Source: Desulforhabdus sp. TSK
Lineage (GTDB): Bacteria > Desulfobacterota > Syntrophobacteria > Syntrophobacterales > Syntrophobacteraceae
Assembly: GCF_022836495.1 (NCBI RefSeq)
Contig: NZ_BQXM01000017.1
Coordinates: forward strand, 1-64,000
Length of the DNA: 64,000 nt
Direction of reading: 5' to 3'
The first letter of the stretch is position 1; each line of letters starts with the position of its first letter. The notes under the pieces are model-generated. The model saw nothing but the letters and a program-made list of their open reading frames with translations. It had not been told where the DNA came from and did no database searches. Shown in pieces: positions 54,494 to 63,836 of this stretch. The translations under genes were made by a program, and so were the position numbers.

Positions 54494-56713
54494 ATGGTGA
54501 CGCACAAAGACAGGAATTGGCTTTCGGCTAAGCTCCGTGACATGCCCCTGCGGTATCGTTTGAGCATTCCCTTCTTCCTTCTCGCCTTTCTCGGCACTTT
54601 TTCCCTGGATTTACTGGCGCTCCTCAGCGGCAAGGAGATCATCCAGCAGGAAGAGCAGGAAAGGCTGAACGGGTACAACCGCGCCCTCCTTTACAACATG
54701 GAATCCCAGGGAAAGTGGGCTGTCAGCCTGGCGTCGAGCTTCGGCCGCAATCCCGAAGTAGCCGCCGCCATGGCGGCCAAAGATCGCCTGCGGCTGATCG
54801 ACCTCTGCTATCCCGCCTACATCTTCATGAAAGAACGCTACGGCATCAGCCAGTTCAATTTCCATACGTTGCCACCCAGGAATTTTCTGCGTCTCCAAAG
54901 GCTCTATGAATTTGGAGACACGCTGAACTACCGTCAGACGATTTTCGATGCCGTTTCCAAGGGCACGGAAACCTTCGGTCTGGAAACCGGCCTCACCGGG
55001 CATGGCATTCGAGGGGTAGCTCCCATTTACCATCAGGGACAGATGGTGGGAACCGTCGAAATCGGCTTCAATTTCGGCTCTTTTTTCCTGGAGAAGCTGA
55101 AAGACCAGTTCGGCGTCCAGGCTTCCTTCCTTTATCCCAATGACGAGGGGACCGGCTTCTACAGCTTTGCCACCACCTTCCCCGAAAATTTCGAGCGGGT
55201 GGATCCCGTGTATGCCGAAGTATTCAAAGATAGATCGCCCCGGTTCCTCAGCCGTGAGATCTCGGGGATCCCCTACGCCCTGTTGCTCGCCACCGTCCAG
55301 GATTACAAGGGCAAAACCATCGCATTGGTGGAATTTTGTGTGGATCGGACTCAGACCCTGAAGGTCATGGACTACTACCGCAATCTCATGCTGGGAGTGG
55401 GAATCCTGGGGATGGTCCTCTCGGTGGGTGCCATTTACCTCTTGAGCGCCTATTTCACGAGACCGATCGGCGAGATGGTGACTTTTGCCCGGGATATCGC
55501 TCAAGGGCAATTTGTGCGTTCTCTGAAGGTCTCCCCATCGGGCGAGCTGCGGGTGCTGGCCAATGCCCTCGAAGAAATGCTCGTCTCCCTGAAGCTTTCC
55601 CAGGCAAAGATCCAGGACTATACCGACAATCTGGAAAAGATGGTCCACCTGCGGACCCGTGCTCTGCGGGAGTCCGAGGAGAAATACCGGACCCTCGTGG
55701 AGAATGTGCCGTTGGCCGTGTATCGGCTCCTGGGGAATGGGAAGACTATTTTTATCAATCATTTCATTGAAGAAATCATGGGGATCTCGGCCAGGACGGT
55801 TCTCGACTCCCCCCACTTTTGGAAAGAAAAGGTCTGGGAAGAAGACCGCCCCCGAGTCTGGGCGGCCATGGACCGTTGCCTGCAGGAAGGTCAGGAGTTC
55901 AAGGCCGAATACCGCATCACCCACACCAACGGGAAGCTCATTTATGTGCTGGATCACGCCCTGCCGGTGTTTGATGAAAAGGGAAATGTGGAGACAGTGG
56001 ATGGCTACCTGGTCAATGTGACCGACAGGTATTGCCTTCAGAAGCAGATCATTCAGACGGAAGAATTGAAGACGCTCAGCGAGGTTTCTGCGCGGCTGGC
56101 CCATGAAATCCGTAACCCCCTGGTGGCTGCGGGAGGGTTTGCACGCCGTCTGCTGCACACGCTTCCCGAGGAGGATCCCCATCGGGCGAAGGTGCGCATC
56201 ATTGTTCAGGAGGTGGCCCGACTGGAGAAGATTCTCGAAAAAACGCTGGCTTACCTCAAGCCATTCGAAATCATCTCAGAGCGATTCCCCCTCAACGATC
56301 TCCTGATGCAGATTTTCGAAGAGCAAAAGTCCTATTTCGAGGAGCATTCCGTGGTTTTTGAGCTGGCCCTGGCCAGTGATCTTCGCCCCATTTCACTGGA
56401 TCCTGTTCTCTTCAAAACCGCCCTGGAAAATGTATTGAAGGCCCTCCTGAACGTCTGCAAACCGGAAAGCACTCTGCAGGTGCGCACTGCGCCCGGAGAC
56501 AACAACGTCCACCTGGAAATGATCCTTCAGGGGGTCCAGGTGTCCGAAGACGATGTCGATCATTTCTTCTATCCTTTTACGAGCCAGTCGGAACGGTCCA
56601 AGACCCTGGACCTGCCCATGGCCAAAATGATCATCCACAAGCACCAGGGGCTCATCCGACTGCGCCGCAAGGATGCGGACAAGCTCATCCTGAGCATCAC
56701 GCTGCCCCAGTAG
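54494..56713 (+). CDS. membrane PAS histidine kinase with degenerate ATPase domain
   Basis: A 739-residue sensor. TM1 is near residues 22-42, an extracytoplasmic double-Cache-like sensor spans about 45-290, TM2 is near 300-322, then HAMP, coiled coil, PAS (about 395-515), and a HisKA helix with H-box RLAHEIRNPLVAAGGFARRL. The C-terminal HATPase-like domain is odd. The N-box is ENVLKALLNV, the G1 box DxGxG is missing (LQGVQVSEDD stands there), and G2 reads KTLDLPMAKM. ATP binding may be lost. No receiver gene is adjacent. ATG at 54494 with AGAGGTGCG; the longer frame covers the repeat upstream. Confidence 0.82.
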   Translation: MVTHKDRNWLSAKLRDMPLRYRLSIPFFLLAFLGTFSLDLLALLSGKEIIQQEEQERLNGYNRALLYNMESQGKWAVSLASSFGRNPEVAAAMAAKDRLRLIDLCYPAYIFMKERYGISQFNFHTLPPRNFLRLQRLYEFGDTLNYRQTIFDAVSKGTETFGLETGLTGHGIRGVAPIYHQGQMVGTVEIGFNFGSFFLEKLKDQFGVQASFLYPNDEGTGFYSFATTFPENFERVDPVYAEVFKDRSPRFLSREISGIPYALLLATVQDYKGKTIALVEFCVDRTQTLKVMDYYRNLMLGVGILGMVLSVGAIYLLSAYFTRPIGEMVTFARDIAQGQFVRSLKVSPSGELRVLANALEEMLVSLKLSQAKIQDYTDNLEKMVHLRTRALRESEEKYRTLVENVPLAVYRLLGNGKTIFINHFIEEIMGISARTVLDSPHFWKEKVWEEDRPRVWAAMDRCLQEGQEFKAEYRITHTNGKLIYVLDHALPVFDEKGNVETVDGYLVNVTDRYCLQKQIIQTEELKTLSEVSARLAHEIRNPLVAAGGFARRLLHTLPEEDPHRAKVRIIVQEVARLEKILEKTLAYLKPFEIISERFPLNDLLMQIFEEQKSYFEEHSVVFELALASDLRPISLDPVLFKTALENVLKALLNVCKPESTLQVRTAPGDNNVHLEMILQGVQVSEDDVDHFFYPFTSQSERSKTLDLPMAKMIIHKHQGLIRLRRKDADKLILSITLPQ

Positions 56714-56812
56714 ACGGCCGGGAAGGTAGCCCTCGTCGGGTCGTGAATCTTCATGGATCTGCAGCGATGGTGCCTGCATCTGGATGGCTCAAGAAGGCCC
56801 GGTCATGAAGGC

Positions 56813-57229
56813 CTAATGGAGGGAGCTTCGTTGGTCCAGCTTATACCAGAGCAGGAGTGAAGCATCTTTGACGGCTTCGAGGACTTCCCGGATGGAGCGG
56901 GCAAGTGCCTCGGGGTTGCTCCCTTTGGTCAGCTGCCAGTCATTCAGCTTCATTCCGTAGTGATCGGCCACACCTTCTATCACTTTCAAGCCGTGCTCGT
57001 CGCGGGTGAGATCGATCCCCTGGGAAAAAAGGAAGTTGAAGAGCTCCCCTCCGTCGGTGACGAGAAAGAGATCGTCCCTGCCACCGACTGTTCTGACAAA
57101 AATTTCGATGCGTTCGTGGTTGGGCCATTGCCAGTCCGTGGCAATGAGATAGCCATTCCCCGTGGGAGTGATATCCCAGTGCTCGATCAGTTCCTCACTC
57201 AGTTCTTTTTCAAGTGTTTTCGAGTCCAT
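56813..57229 (-). CDS. DUF1828-like protein
   Basis: A 138-residue soluble protein with RIEIFVRTVGGRDDLFLVTDGGELFNFLFSQGIDL (quoted in this entry by its halves RIEIFVRTVGG and LFLVTDGGE), a pattern seen in DUF1828 proteins of mobile or toxin-antitoxin contexts. Function is unknown. ATG at 57229 has ATGAGGAAG, and the longer frame to 57391 is not supported. It is on the minus strand between a kinase and a small lipoprotein. Confidence 0.55.
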   Translation of the reverse strand: MDSKTLEKELSEELIEHWDITPTGNGYLIATDWQWPNHERIEIFVRTVGGRDDLFLVTDGGELFNFLFSQGIDLTRDEHGLKVIEGVADHYGMKLNDWQLTKGSNPEALARSIREVLEAVKDASLLLWYKLDQRSSLH

Positions 57230-57429
57230 TGCTTCCTCATATGCGTCAAGATCGGCTTCGTGCCCATGCTGGTGGGTGGGCGTAGGGCGGGCTCTTTCTT
57301 TTGTATAGATGTCGAAGAGTGCATAAACAAGCCCGGCCTGCACACAGGTTTTACTGTGGCGAGGTCGGGCCTGGGGATGACTGCGGAGCAAATCGTAGAA
57401 CGCTCGACGGTGGCAGCGTCCGATGAAAT

Positions 57430-57750
57430 TTAGCGTGCTTTTTTGAAAGTGGTCACTTGACCTCGGGAATCGGTGAGGGTCATGGTGTTCTGGGCGATGG
57501 AAACCTTGAGCTCCACGGCTCCCAGGCTTCCCACGTTGATTTGCAGCAGTTTTCCATCCACCAGCTTGTAGGTCGTGTTGATGGAAATGGGGCCGTCTGT
57601 GAGGGCCACTGTCCCCTTGCCTGTAAACTCGAGCATTTCGGTCCCGTCAACTTTCTGCCACTTCCCCATCAGATCCCAGTTGGGTTTGAGCGAACACGAT
57701 GCAAGCAAGAGTGCAAAACAAAGGACCACACATAAACGCACTGCTTTCAT
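57430..57750 (-). CDS. small lipoprotein
   Basis: A 106-residue lipoprotein with signal MKAVRLCVVLCFALLLASC (lipobox LASC). The mature part is about 85 residues of short strands (GKWQKVDGTEMLEFTGKGTV, TYKLVDGKLLQINVG, NTMTLTDSRGQVTTFKK). This resembles the lipocalin-like or DUF5640-type domain of small bacterial lipoproteins that measure difference from a baseline fold. The ATG has GGAGGGAAATC. Monocistronic. Confidence 0.75.
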   Translation of the reverse strand: MKAVRLCVVLCFALLLASCSLKPNWDLMGKWQKVDGTEMLEFTGKGTVALTDGPISINTTYKLVDGKLLQINVGSLGAVELKVSIAQNTMTLTDSRGQVTTFKKAR

Positions 57751-58161
57751 GATTTCCCTCCATCCTTCTGTTCTTGTTTGAAACACTCCCTCGACTCGGT
57801 AAGGATCCTAACGATCCGTGCACGCATAATTGACAACCATTCCAAGACTTTTACTCTGTTTGGTCGAATCTGTCCATTGTCAAATCTGAAATTCTTTTTG
57901 GCTAAAGTTGGATTTCATGGTCGTGAAGTGATAACAATGGGTTCATCTACTGGCACTTCACCACCCTGAAATCCAGCTTTAGCCATGCGGAAATATGCGA
58001 TACCTGCACAATGCACGAGTTCCTGCTTCCGAACTTGAATTGCATGATCAAATCACCGAAGCCTCGACTTGAGAGTTTACGTATCTCCATGAATCAGATA
58101 TCTTAAAGGATTGCATTTCCAGGATCACTTAAACGTTTACCGAGATGAAAAGTAAAACAAT
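57751..58161. other. intergenic region upstream of lepA
   Basis: About 410 bases lower in GC than the genes around it. It contains the long imperfect inverted repeat at 57900-57984 and the lepA promoter region, but no gene. A 63-codon frame here is accidental. Confidence 0.5.
57900..57984. repeat. 31-bp imperfect inverted repeat
   Basis: Left arm 57900-57930 and right arm 57954-57984 match at 28 of 31 positions around a 23-base spacer. Both ends read GGCTAAAG...GTGAAGTG inwards. Size and form fit a miniature element (MITE-like) or a structured RNA. No direct repeat flank was obvious. Confidence 0.65.
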
Positions 58162-59958
58162 ATGGAACAGGTAAGGAACTTCAGCATCATCGCCCACATC
58201 GACCATGGGAAATCGACCCTGGCGGATCGGCTCATCCAGCATGCGGGGATGGTGAGCGCGCGGGAATTCCGCGACCAGCTTCTGGATACGATGGACATTG
58301 AACGCGAGCGGGGCATCACCATCAAGAGCCAGACCATCTCTCTGCCCTACAAGAGTAAAAGCGGGCAGGTTTATGAGCTGAACCTGATCGATACTCCCGG
58401 GCACGTGGATTTCTCCTACGAGGTCTCCCGGGCATTGGCCTCCTGCGAAGGGGTGCTCCTCCTGGTGGATGCCTCCCAGGGGGTGGAAGCCCAGACGCTC
58501 GCCAATCTCTATGCCGCCATGGAGCACGACCTCACCATCATTCCCGTCATCAATAAAATCGATCTGCCTTCGGCCGATATCGACATGGCAAAGGAGCAGA
58601 TCGAAACGGAACTGGGGCTCGATTCGGACCAGGCGGTCCTCTGCTCGGCCAAGGAGGGGCTCGGCATCGAGGATATTTTTGAGGCCGTCGTGAATCGCAT
58701 CCCGCCGCCGTCGGGCAGCGCGGAAAAACCCCTGTCCGCCCTCATCTTCGATGCCCATTACGATTCATTCCGGGGGATCATCGCCAGTTGCCGTGTTTTC
58801 GACGGCCGGGTCCGGCAGGGGGATGTCATCCGGTTCATGTCCAACGGTTCGACCTACCGGGTGGAGGAAGTGGGGGTGTTTCGCCTGACCCGGGAAGCCC
58901 GGAGCGAGCTCAGGGCAGGGGAGGTGGGCTACATCATTTCGGGTGTGAAGACCCTCAGCGACACGCGCGTGGGGGATACCGTCACCCTGGACAAGAATCC
59001 CATTGCAGCGCCACTCCCCGGCTTCAGGGATGTGAAGCCGGTGGTCTTTTCATCCATCTACCCCATTTCCTCCGATGACTATCCCTCCCTCGTGGACGCG
59101 CTTGAAAAATACAAGCTGAACGATGCCGCCCTCATTTATGAAAAGGATTCGTCGGTGGCCCTGGGCCAGGGATTCCGCTGCGGCTTCCTGGGACTGCTCC
59201 ACCTGGAAATCGTCCAGGAACGACTGGAGCGGGAATTCGATCAGTCCATCATCATGACGGTTCCCAGTGTGCAGTATCGGTTCACGCTGAACGACGACAG
59301 CGTCGTCGTGGTGGACAACCCGCAATATTACCCCGATCCCCTGAAGATCAAGAAGTCGGAGGAGCCCTACATCAAGGCGAGCGTTATGATTCCCGAGCGA
59401 TACATGGGGGCCGTGATGAAGCTTGCCATGGAAAAGCGCGGGACGAATCCCCGGTTCAATTATCCCTCCCCCGGCCGCATCGAGGTCATCATGGACATGC
59501 CCCTTTCGGAGGTCGTTTTTGACTTTTATGACAAGCTCAAAACCATCACCCAGGGGTACGGGTCCTTCGACTATGAAATGATCGAGTACCGACAGGGTGA
59601 ACTGGTCAAGCTGGATATCCTGGTAAACGGTGAAAAGGTCGATGCGCTTTCCATGATTGTGCACAAGGAACGAGTGCGCGAGTGGGGAGTCCAGGTGTGC
59701 GACCGGCTCAAGGAGGAAATTCCCAAGCACCAGTTCAAGATCGCCATCCAGGGGGCCGTGGGGGGGAAGATCATTTCCCGTTCCACCATTACGCCTTTCC
59801 GCAAGGATGTCACCGCCAAATGCTACGGCGGTGACATCAGCCGGAAGCGCAAGCTGCTGGAAAAACAGAAAGCCGGCAAGAAACGCATGAAGATGGTGGG
59901 GGCCGTCATGATTCCTCAGAGTGCCTTTGTGGCCGTGCTGAAGACCAACGATGAATGA
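58162..59958 (+). CDS. lepA: elongation factor 4 (LepA)
   Basis: A 598-residue translational GTPase that acts on stalled or initiating ribosomes. The G motifs are AHIDHGKSTL (G1), RERGITIKSQT (G2 region), DTPGHVDF (G3) and NKIDLP (G4). The LepA-specific C-terminal domain ends with KCYGGDISRKRKLLEKQKAG and RMKMVG. Length is normal. hemW starts inside its last codons (8-base overlap). Confidence 0.96.
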   Translation: MEQVRNFSIIAHIDHGKSTLADRLIQHAGMVSAREFRDQLLDTMDIERERGITIKSQTISLPYKSKSGQVYELNLIDTPGHVDFSYEVSRALASCEGVLLLVDASQGVEAQTLANLYAAMEHDLTIIPVINKIDLPSADIDMAKEQIETELGLDSDQAVLCSAKEGLGIEDIFEAVVNRIPPPSGSAEKPLSALIFDAHYDSFRGIIASCRVFDGRVRQGDVIRFMSNGSTYRVEEVGVFRLTREARSELRAGEVGYIISGVKTLSDTRVGDTVTLDKNPIAAPLPGFRDVKPVVFSSIYPISSDDYPSLVDALEKYKLNDAALIYEKDSSVALGQGFRCGFLGLLHLEIVQERLEREFDQSIIMTVPSVQYRFTLNDDSVVVVDNPQYYPDPLKIKKSEEPYIKASVMIPERYMGAVMKLAMEKRGTNPRFNYPSPGRIEVIMDMPLSEVVFDFYDKLKTITQGYGSFDYEMIEYRQGELVKLDILVNGEKVDALSMIVHKERVREWGVQVCDRLKEEIPKHQFKIAIQGAVGGKIISRSTITPFRKDVTAKCYGGDISRKRKLLEKQKAGKKRMKMVGAVMIPQSAFVAVLKTNDE

Positions 59959-61066
59959 TACTCCGAGGCCCGGCCTGTATGTCCATGTTCCCTTTTGCAG
60001 GTCCAAGTGCCCTTACTGCGATTTCTACTCCGTGACTACTCTGGAGCAGATCCACTCCTGGGTGGGAGCCCTGGAGAGAGAAGCCCGGCACTACAGCCCT
60101 CGGTTTGCCGTCTTCGACACCCTCTATTTGGGAGGCGGCACCCCGAGCCTCCTCAGCCATGAGGAACTGTCGGCCGTCATGGAGACTCTGGACAGCCATT
60201 TCACTTTTGCAGACGATACGGAAATCACCCTGGAAGTCAACCCCGACGACGTGACCCCGTCAAAGCTCTCCTTCTACAGGGAGTTGGGGATCAACCGCCT
60301 CAGCCTGGGGGTTCAGTCGTTCCACGAAGACGAAGTCCGTTTTCTGGGAAGGCGGCATACAGGCGCGCGCGCGGAGCAGGCCCTGGATCTCATACGGTCG
60401 GCAGGATTCGAAAATGTGGGAATCGATCTCATGTATGCGTTTCAGGGACAGAGCGCAGCCCGCTGGATAGAAAACCTGGAACGGGCGCTTCGGTTCCAGC
60501 CCGAGCACCTTTCCTGTTACCAGATGACCCTGGCCGATGGGACCCCTTTTGGAAAACTTCATGCCGAGGGGCGTCTGCACTCGCCGGGGGATGAGGCCGA
60601 GAGCCGTTTTTTCAGCCTCACGTCCCGATTCCTGAGGGATCGGGGCTACCTCCACTACGAGGTGTCCAATTTCGCCAGGAGTCCCCGCCACCTTTCCCGC
60701 CACAACGGCAAATACTGGAATCACACGCCCTACCTGGGCTTGGGCCCTGCAGCCCATTCTTTCCAGGATGGCGTACGATGGTGGAACGTGAGATCCGTCG
60801 CCGAATACCGCAGCAGGCTGGTGAGGGGCGAGATGCCGGTGGAGGAGCGGGAAGCCCTGACGCCTGAACAGATTGGACTGGAGACGCTCTTCCTGGGCTT
60901 TAGAACGCATGCAGGGATCGATGTGAATTTTTTTCGGGAGATGGAAGGAGCGGATGCTGTCCTTGCAGACCTGGAAAAATCCAATCGGGTCCGCCTGAGG
61001 GATGGGAGAGTGAGGCCGACTCCCGAGGGGCTCCTGGTGGCCGACAGGCTTCCCCTCCTCTTCTAA
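59951..61066 (+). CDS. hemW: radical SAM haem chaperone HemW
   Basis: A 371-residue radical SAM protein of the HemN/HemW family. The cluster motif is VPFCRSKCPYCDFYS at the N terminus (CxxxCxxC). GGGTPSLL, EVNPDDV, and GVQSFHEDEVRFLGR follow. The lack of HemN-specific features and the lepA neighbour fit HemW, a haem-insertion chaperone, rather than coproporphyrinogen dehydrogenase. It overlaps lepA by 8 bases and is translationally coupled. Confidence 0.92.
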   Translation: MNDTPRPGLYVHVPFCRSKCPYCDFYSVTTLEQIHSWVGALEREARHYSPRFAVFDTLYLGGGTPSLLSHEELSAVMETLDSHFTFADDTEITLEVNPDDVTPSKLSFYRELGINRLSLGVQSFHEDEVRFLGRRHTGARAEQALDLIRSAGFENVGIDLMYAFQGQSAARWIENLERALRFQPEHLSCYQMTLADGTPFGKLHAEGRLHSPGDEAESRFFSLTSRFLRDRGYLHYEVSNFARSPRHLSRHNGKYWNHTPYLGLGPAAHSFQDGVRWWNVRSVAEYRSRLVRGEMPVEEREALTPEQIGLETLFLGFRTHAGIDVNFFREMEGADAVLADLEKSNRVRLRDGRVRPTPEGLLVADRLPLLF

Positions 61067-61112
61067 CCCGTTGACAAAGTCCAAAACTTTCCTGCACAAG
61101 CCCTTTGAAAAT

Positions 61113-61138
61113 CCCACCCGCGCCTTTGAGCGGGTGGG
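61113..61138. terminator. convergent terminator hemW / ppiB
   Basis: A 9-bp perfect stem CCCACCCGC/GCGGGTGGG with an 8-base loop. On the minus strand it is followed by ATTTTC, so it most likely ends the ppiB transcript and may also serve hemW. Confidence 0.55.
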
Positions 61139-61267
61139 GCGTTGTCAACCAGCCGGGCTCTCTCGTTGTCATTCTCATGCATTGTGACTTTGTGTGGGGA
61201 GCCCGACCTGCATTTTCATTGTGGGAGTGAGCCGCTCACTGGGGGACGGCTGCCAGGCCCTGTGGCA

Positions 61268-61786
61268 TCAGGCCAGCCGCTTGACACTGTTGATGACGAC
61301 AGGGGTTGCGGGGACATCTTGATGGTATCCGACGGTCGTTGTGGCGACCTTTCTGATCTTGTCCACCACATCCATTCCCTCGATGACTTCGCCGAAAACG
61401 GCATACCCGAACCCCATGGGTGTGGTGTTCTTGTGGTTGAGGAAATCATTGTCCACGGTGTTGATGAAGAACTGGCAGGTGGCGCTGTGAACCATCTGCG
61501 TTCTAGCCATGGCGATGGATCCGCGCTTGTTTTGGAGCTCCGGTCTGGCTTCGTTCTGGATGGGTGGCTTGGCCGCCTTTTCCTTCATGTCCGGGGTGAG
61601 TCCCCCGCCCTGGATCATGAATTCCGAGATGACCCGGTGAAAGATGGTTCCATCGTAGAAGCCCTCGTCGACATATGCCAGGAAGTTTTCCACTGTAATG
61701 GGGGCCTGATCGGCCCAAAGCTCAATTTTGATGGTGCCTTCCGAGGTTTCCATCACTACGACAGGATTTGCGTCCGTGCTCTTCAT
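61268..61786 (-). CDS. ppiB: cyclophilin-type peptidyl-prolyl isomerase
   Basis: A 172-residue cytoplasmic cyclophilin without a signal peptide. Catalytic and binding residues sit in [20 protein letters not shown] (Arg of FHR), then [20 protein letters not shown] and [19 protein letters not shown]. It accelerates proline isomerisation in folding. AAGGAGACGT precedes the ATG. It is monocistronic and followed by a terminator. Confidence 0.93.
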   Translation of the reverse strand: MKSTDANPVVVMETSEGTIKIELWADQAPITVENFLAYVDEGFYDGTIFHRVISEFMIQGGGLTPDMKEKAAKPPIQNEARPELQNKRGSIAMARTQMVHSATCQFFINTVDNDFLNHKNTTPMGFGYAVFGEVIEGMDVVDKIRKVATTTVGYHQDVPATPVVINSVKRLA

Positions 61787-61990
61787 ACGTCTCCTTAAAA
61801 TGTGAAATGTGTGGGGGTGGCTTTTGCCCGTGACGACAGGGGCGATGACGCTTGCACCGCTTCAGGCGTTTTCCTCTGCAACAGGGAGAAATTTTGGCCG
61901 AATGTACGGAAAAAGTCAAAAAATTCTTCTTCCGCCTTTCCTGGCCCTGGATGTTGATGAATCACCCCCCCATGACCGGGATAGCGTGGG

Positions 61991-63715
61991 TCAGTGTTCG
62001 ACAACGGCTGATTCAAGTCGAAGCCCGGGAAGCCGCAGGGTGAATGTCGTGCCTTTTCCGGGATGGCTGTCGACTTCGATGTCGCCTCCGTGTGCCTCTA
62101 CCAGCTTGTGGACGTTTGCCAGCCCCAACCCCACCCCTCGGGGCTTGGTCGTGAAGTAGGGATCGAAGATGTGGGGCAGGTCTTCACGCGGAATTCCCTC
62201 TCCCGAATCTGTCACTTTGAGGACCACCTGGTCCGCTTCTTCGCAGGCCCGCACCTGGAGTGTTCCTCCCCTCTCCATGGATTGCAGGGCGTTGAGGTAA
62301 AGATTCAAGAGGATTTGAGAGAACCGGTCCGGATCCACCTGCACCTGCAGGTCTAGGGGCTCAACGCGCGATTCGATGGCTACACCCTGATGCCGGGCGT
62401 CCATTTCCACCAGGTGAACGCTGTGCCGCAGGAGCTCCAGGCAATTCTGCGGTGACTTTCGCAACTCTGTCGGCCGCGCATAGTCGAGGAGCTCCGAGAC
62501 CACACGGTTGAGCCGCTCCACTTCCTGCCCCATGACCTCGGCAATCCTCCGTCCCCGCTCGTCATCCTTCACTCTCCCTGCCAGTATGGTGGAAAAGCCC
62601 TTGATGGAGCTGAGGGGATTGCGAATTTCGTGGGCCACCCCGGCCGCCAGGCGCCCTAAAGCCGCCAGGCGCTCACTGCGGCGCAGCTGTTCCTCCAATT
62701 GCTTGATATTGGTCATATCCGTAAAAAGAAAGACGTTTCCCACCGCCTCCCCGATCCCGTTCCGCATGACAACGGCATTGACGAGAAGCGGAATGCGGGC
62801 TGTCCCGCCCGCTGGACACTGAACTTCCTGCTCCATCACCCGTTCTTTTTTCTCCAATTCCCGCATGATGGATGCAAAACAGGGGAAGCGGGAGATGTTC
62901 CCCGCCAGGGCCTGGGACTTGAGGATTTGGAGGGACGCCGCATTGGTCCTCTGAATTTGTCCCCTGCGGTCGGTGGCAACCAGGCCGACGGGCATCTGCC
63001 GGACCAGGGTCGACGTGAATGCCTCGACGTCCATGAGGCATTTTCGGGCCTCCCGGTAGTGCTGGGCCCAAACGAGAGAGATCAATCCCCCGGCCCCCAC
63101 CAGAAACATGATTCCAAAGAGGAGAACAGTCTGCTGGATGTCCTGCCGCTGAGCCGCTTCAAAGGGGGACGGGTCCAGCCCGAGAACCAGAAAAAAATCG
63201 TTGTTGCTCTGAGAGGAAGATTCACCGGGAAAGGGGCAGGCCATGCGGTGGGGGCCTTTCCCCCTCCCCTGGAACCAGGGCTTATAGGCACTCAGGACCT
63301 CGAAGGAGCGTTTAGGCTCTTCCACGAAGCGGTAGGAGAACTGGTCGGCGGCGGGATGCGTCAGGGATATGCTTCCCCCCGTTTGCTTCGCATCGCTGTG
63401 AGCCACAATCCGTCCCGATGCCCCAACGATGGCCACGTAGAGGATCTCCGGCTGCTGGGCCGTTTCCTCCAGGAGCAGCTGCAGCTGGCTCTTCCCCCAG
63501 CCCATTCCCATCATTCCGGTGCGGCTGCTGGCCTCCAGGGAGTTGCTGAGGATCTTCGCTTCGGAAAGCAGCGCCCGCAGCATGAACTCCTGCTCGCGAT
63601 TGATGTTCTTGGCCGCCAGGATGATGAGAACCACCGCCAGGATGCACACGGATCCCATGATCATCCAGGGGGAAGACCACGCCCACCGTTCGGGCAAAGC
63701 AGGTCGGGAAGACAT
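61991..63715 (-). CDS. sensor histidine kinase, ZraS/HydH-like
   Basis: A 574-residue kinase with TM1 (about 18-36), a periplasmic sensor of about 160 residues, TM2 (about 197-220), PAS (about 235-345), HisKA with GVAHEIRNPLSSIKGF and a complete HATPase (NLYLNAL, DSGEGIP, GVGLGLANVHKL). The C-terminal order is that of ZraS/NtrB-type kinases, which usually pair with sigma54-dependent NtrC-type regulators. No such regulator follows within the window. AAGGAGTCGACACT precedes the ATG. Confidence 0.88.
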   Translation of the reverse strand: MSSRPALPERWAWSSPWMIMGSVCILAVVLIILAAKNINREQEFMLRALLSEAKILSNSLEASSRTGMMGMGWGKSQLQLLLEETAQQPEILYVAIVGASGRIVAHSDAKQTGGSISLTHPAADQFSYRFVEEPKRSFEVLSAYKPWFQGRGKGPHRMACPFPGESSSQSNNDFFLVLGLDPSPFEAAQRQDIQQTVLLFGIMFLVGAGGLISLVWAQHYREARKCLMDVEAFTSTLVRQMPVGLVATDRRGQIQRTNAASLQILKSQALAGNISRFPCFASIMRELEKKERVMEQEVQCPAGGTARIPLLVNAVVMRNGIGEAVGNVFLFTDMTNIKQLEEQLRRSERLAALGRLAAGVAHEIRNPLSSIKGFSTILAGRVKDDERGRRIAEVMGQEVERLNRVVSELLDYARPTELRKSPQNCLELLRHSVHLVEMDARHQGVAIESRVEPLDLQVQVDPDRFSQILLNLYLNALQSMERGGTLQVRACEEADQVVLKVTDSGEGIPREDLPHIFDPYFTTKPRGVGLGLANVHKLVEAHGGDIEVDSHPGKGTTFTLRLPGLRLESAVVEH

Positions 63716-63767
63716 AGTGTCGACTCCTTGGAAAGGGCAACTATACGCATTAAGGATTGAAAAGTTC

Positions 63768-63836
63768 TTTTTTGTAGGAGCGGCATCCTGCCGCGACTGG
63801 CTCTTTGTCGCGGCAGGATGCCGCTCCTACAAAAAA
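63768..63836. repeat. perfect 30-bp inverted repeat
   Basis: Arms 63768-63797 and 63807-63836 are perfectly complementary around a 9-base loop. The outer arms are T6 and A6, so the structure would end transcription in either direction. The arm word GTAGGAGCGGCATCCTGC recurs at 39405-39422. Bases 63840-64000 beyond it show no gene. Confidence 0.85.

Noticed and set aside
57778-57969. 63-codon ORF upstream of lepA
   Set aside because: It crosses the inverted repeat, has no ribosome binding site and no protein-like composition.
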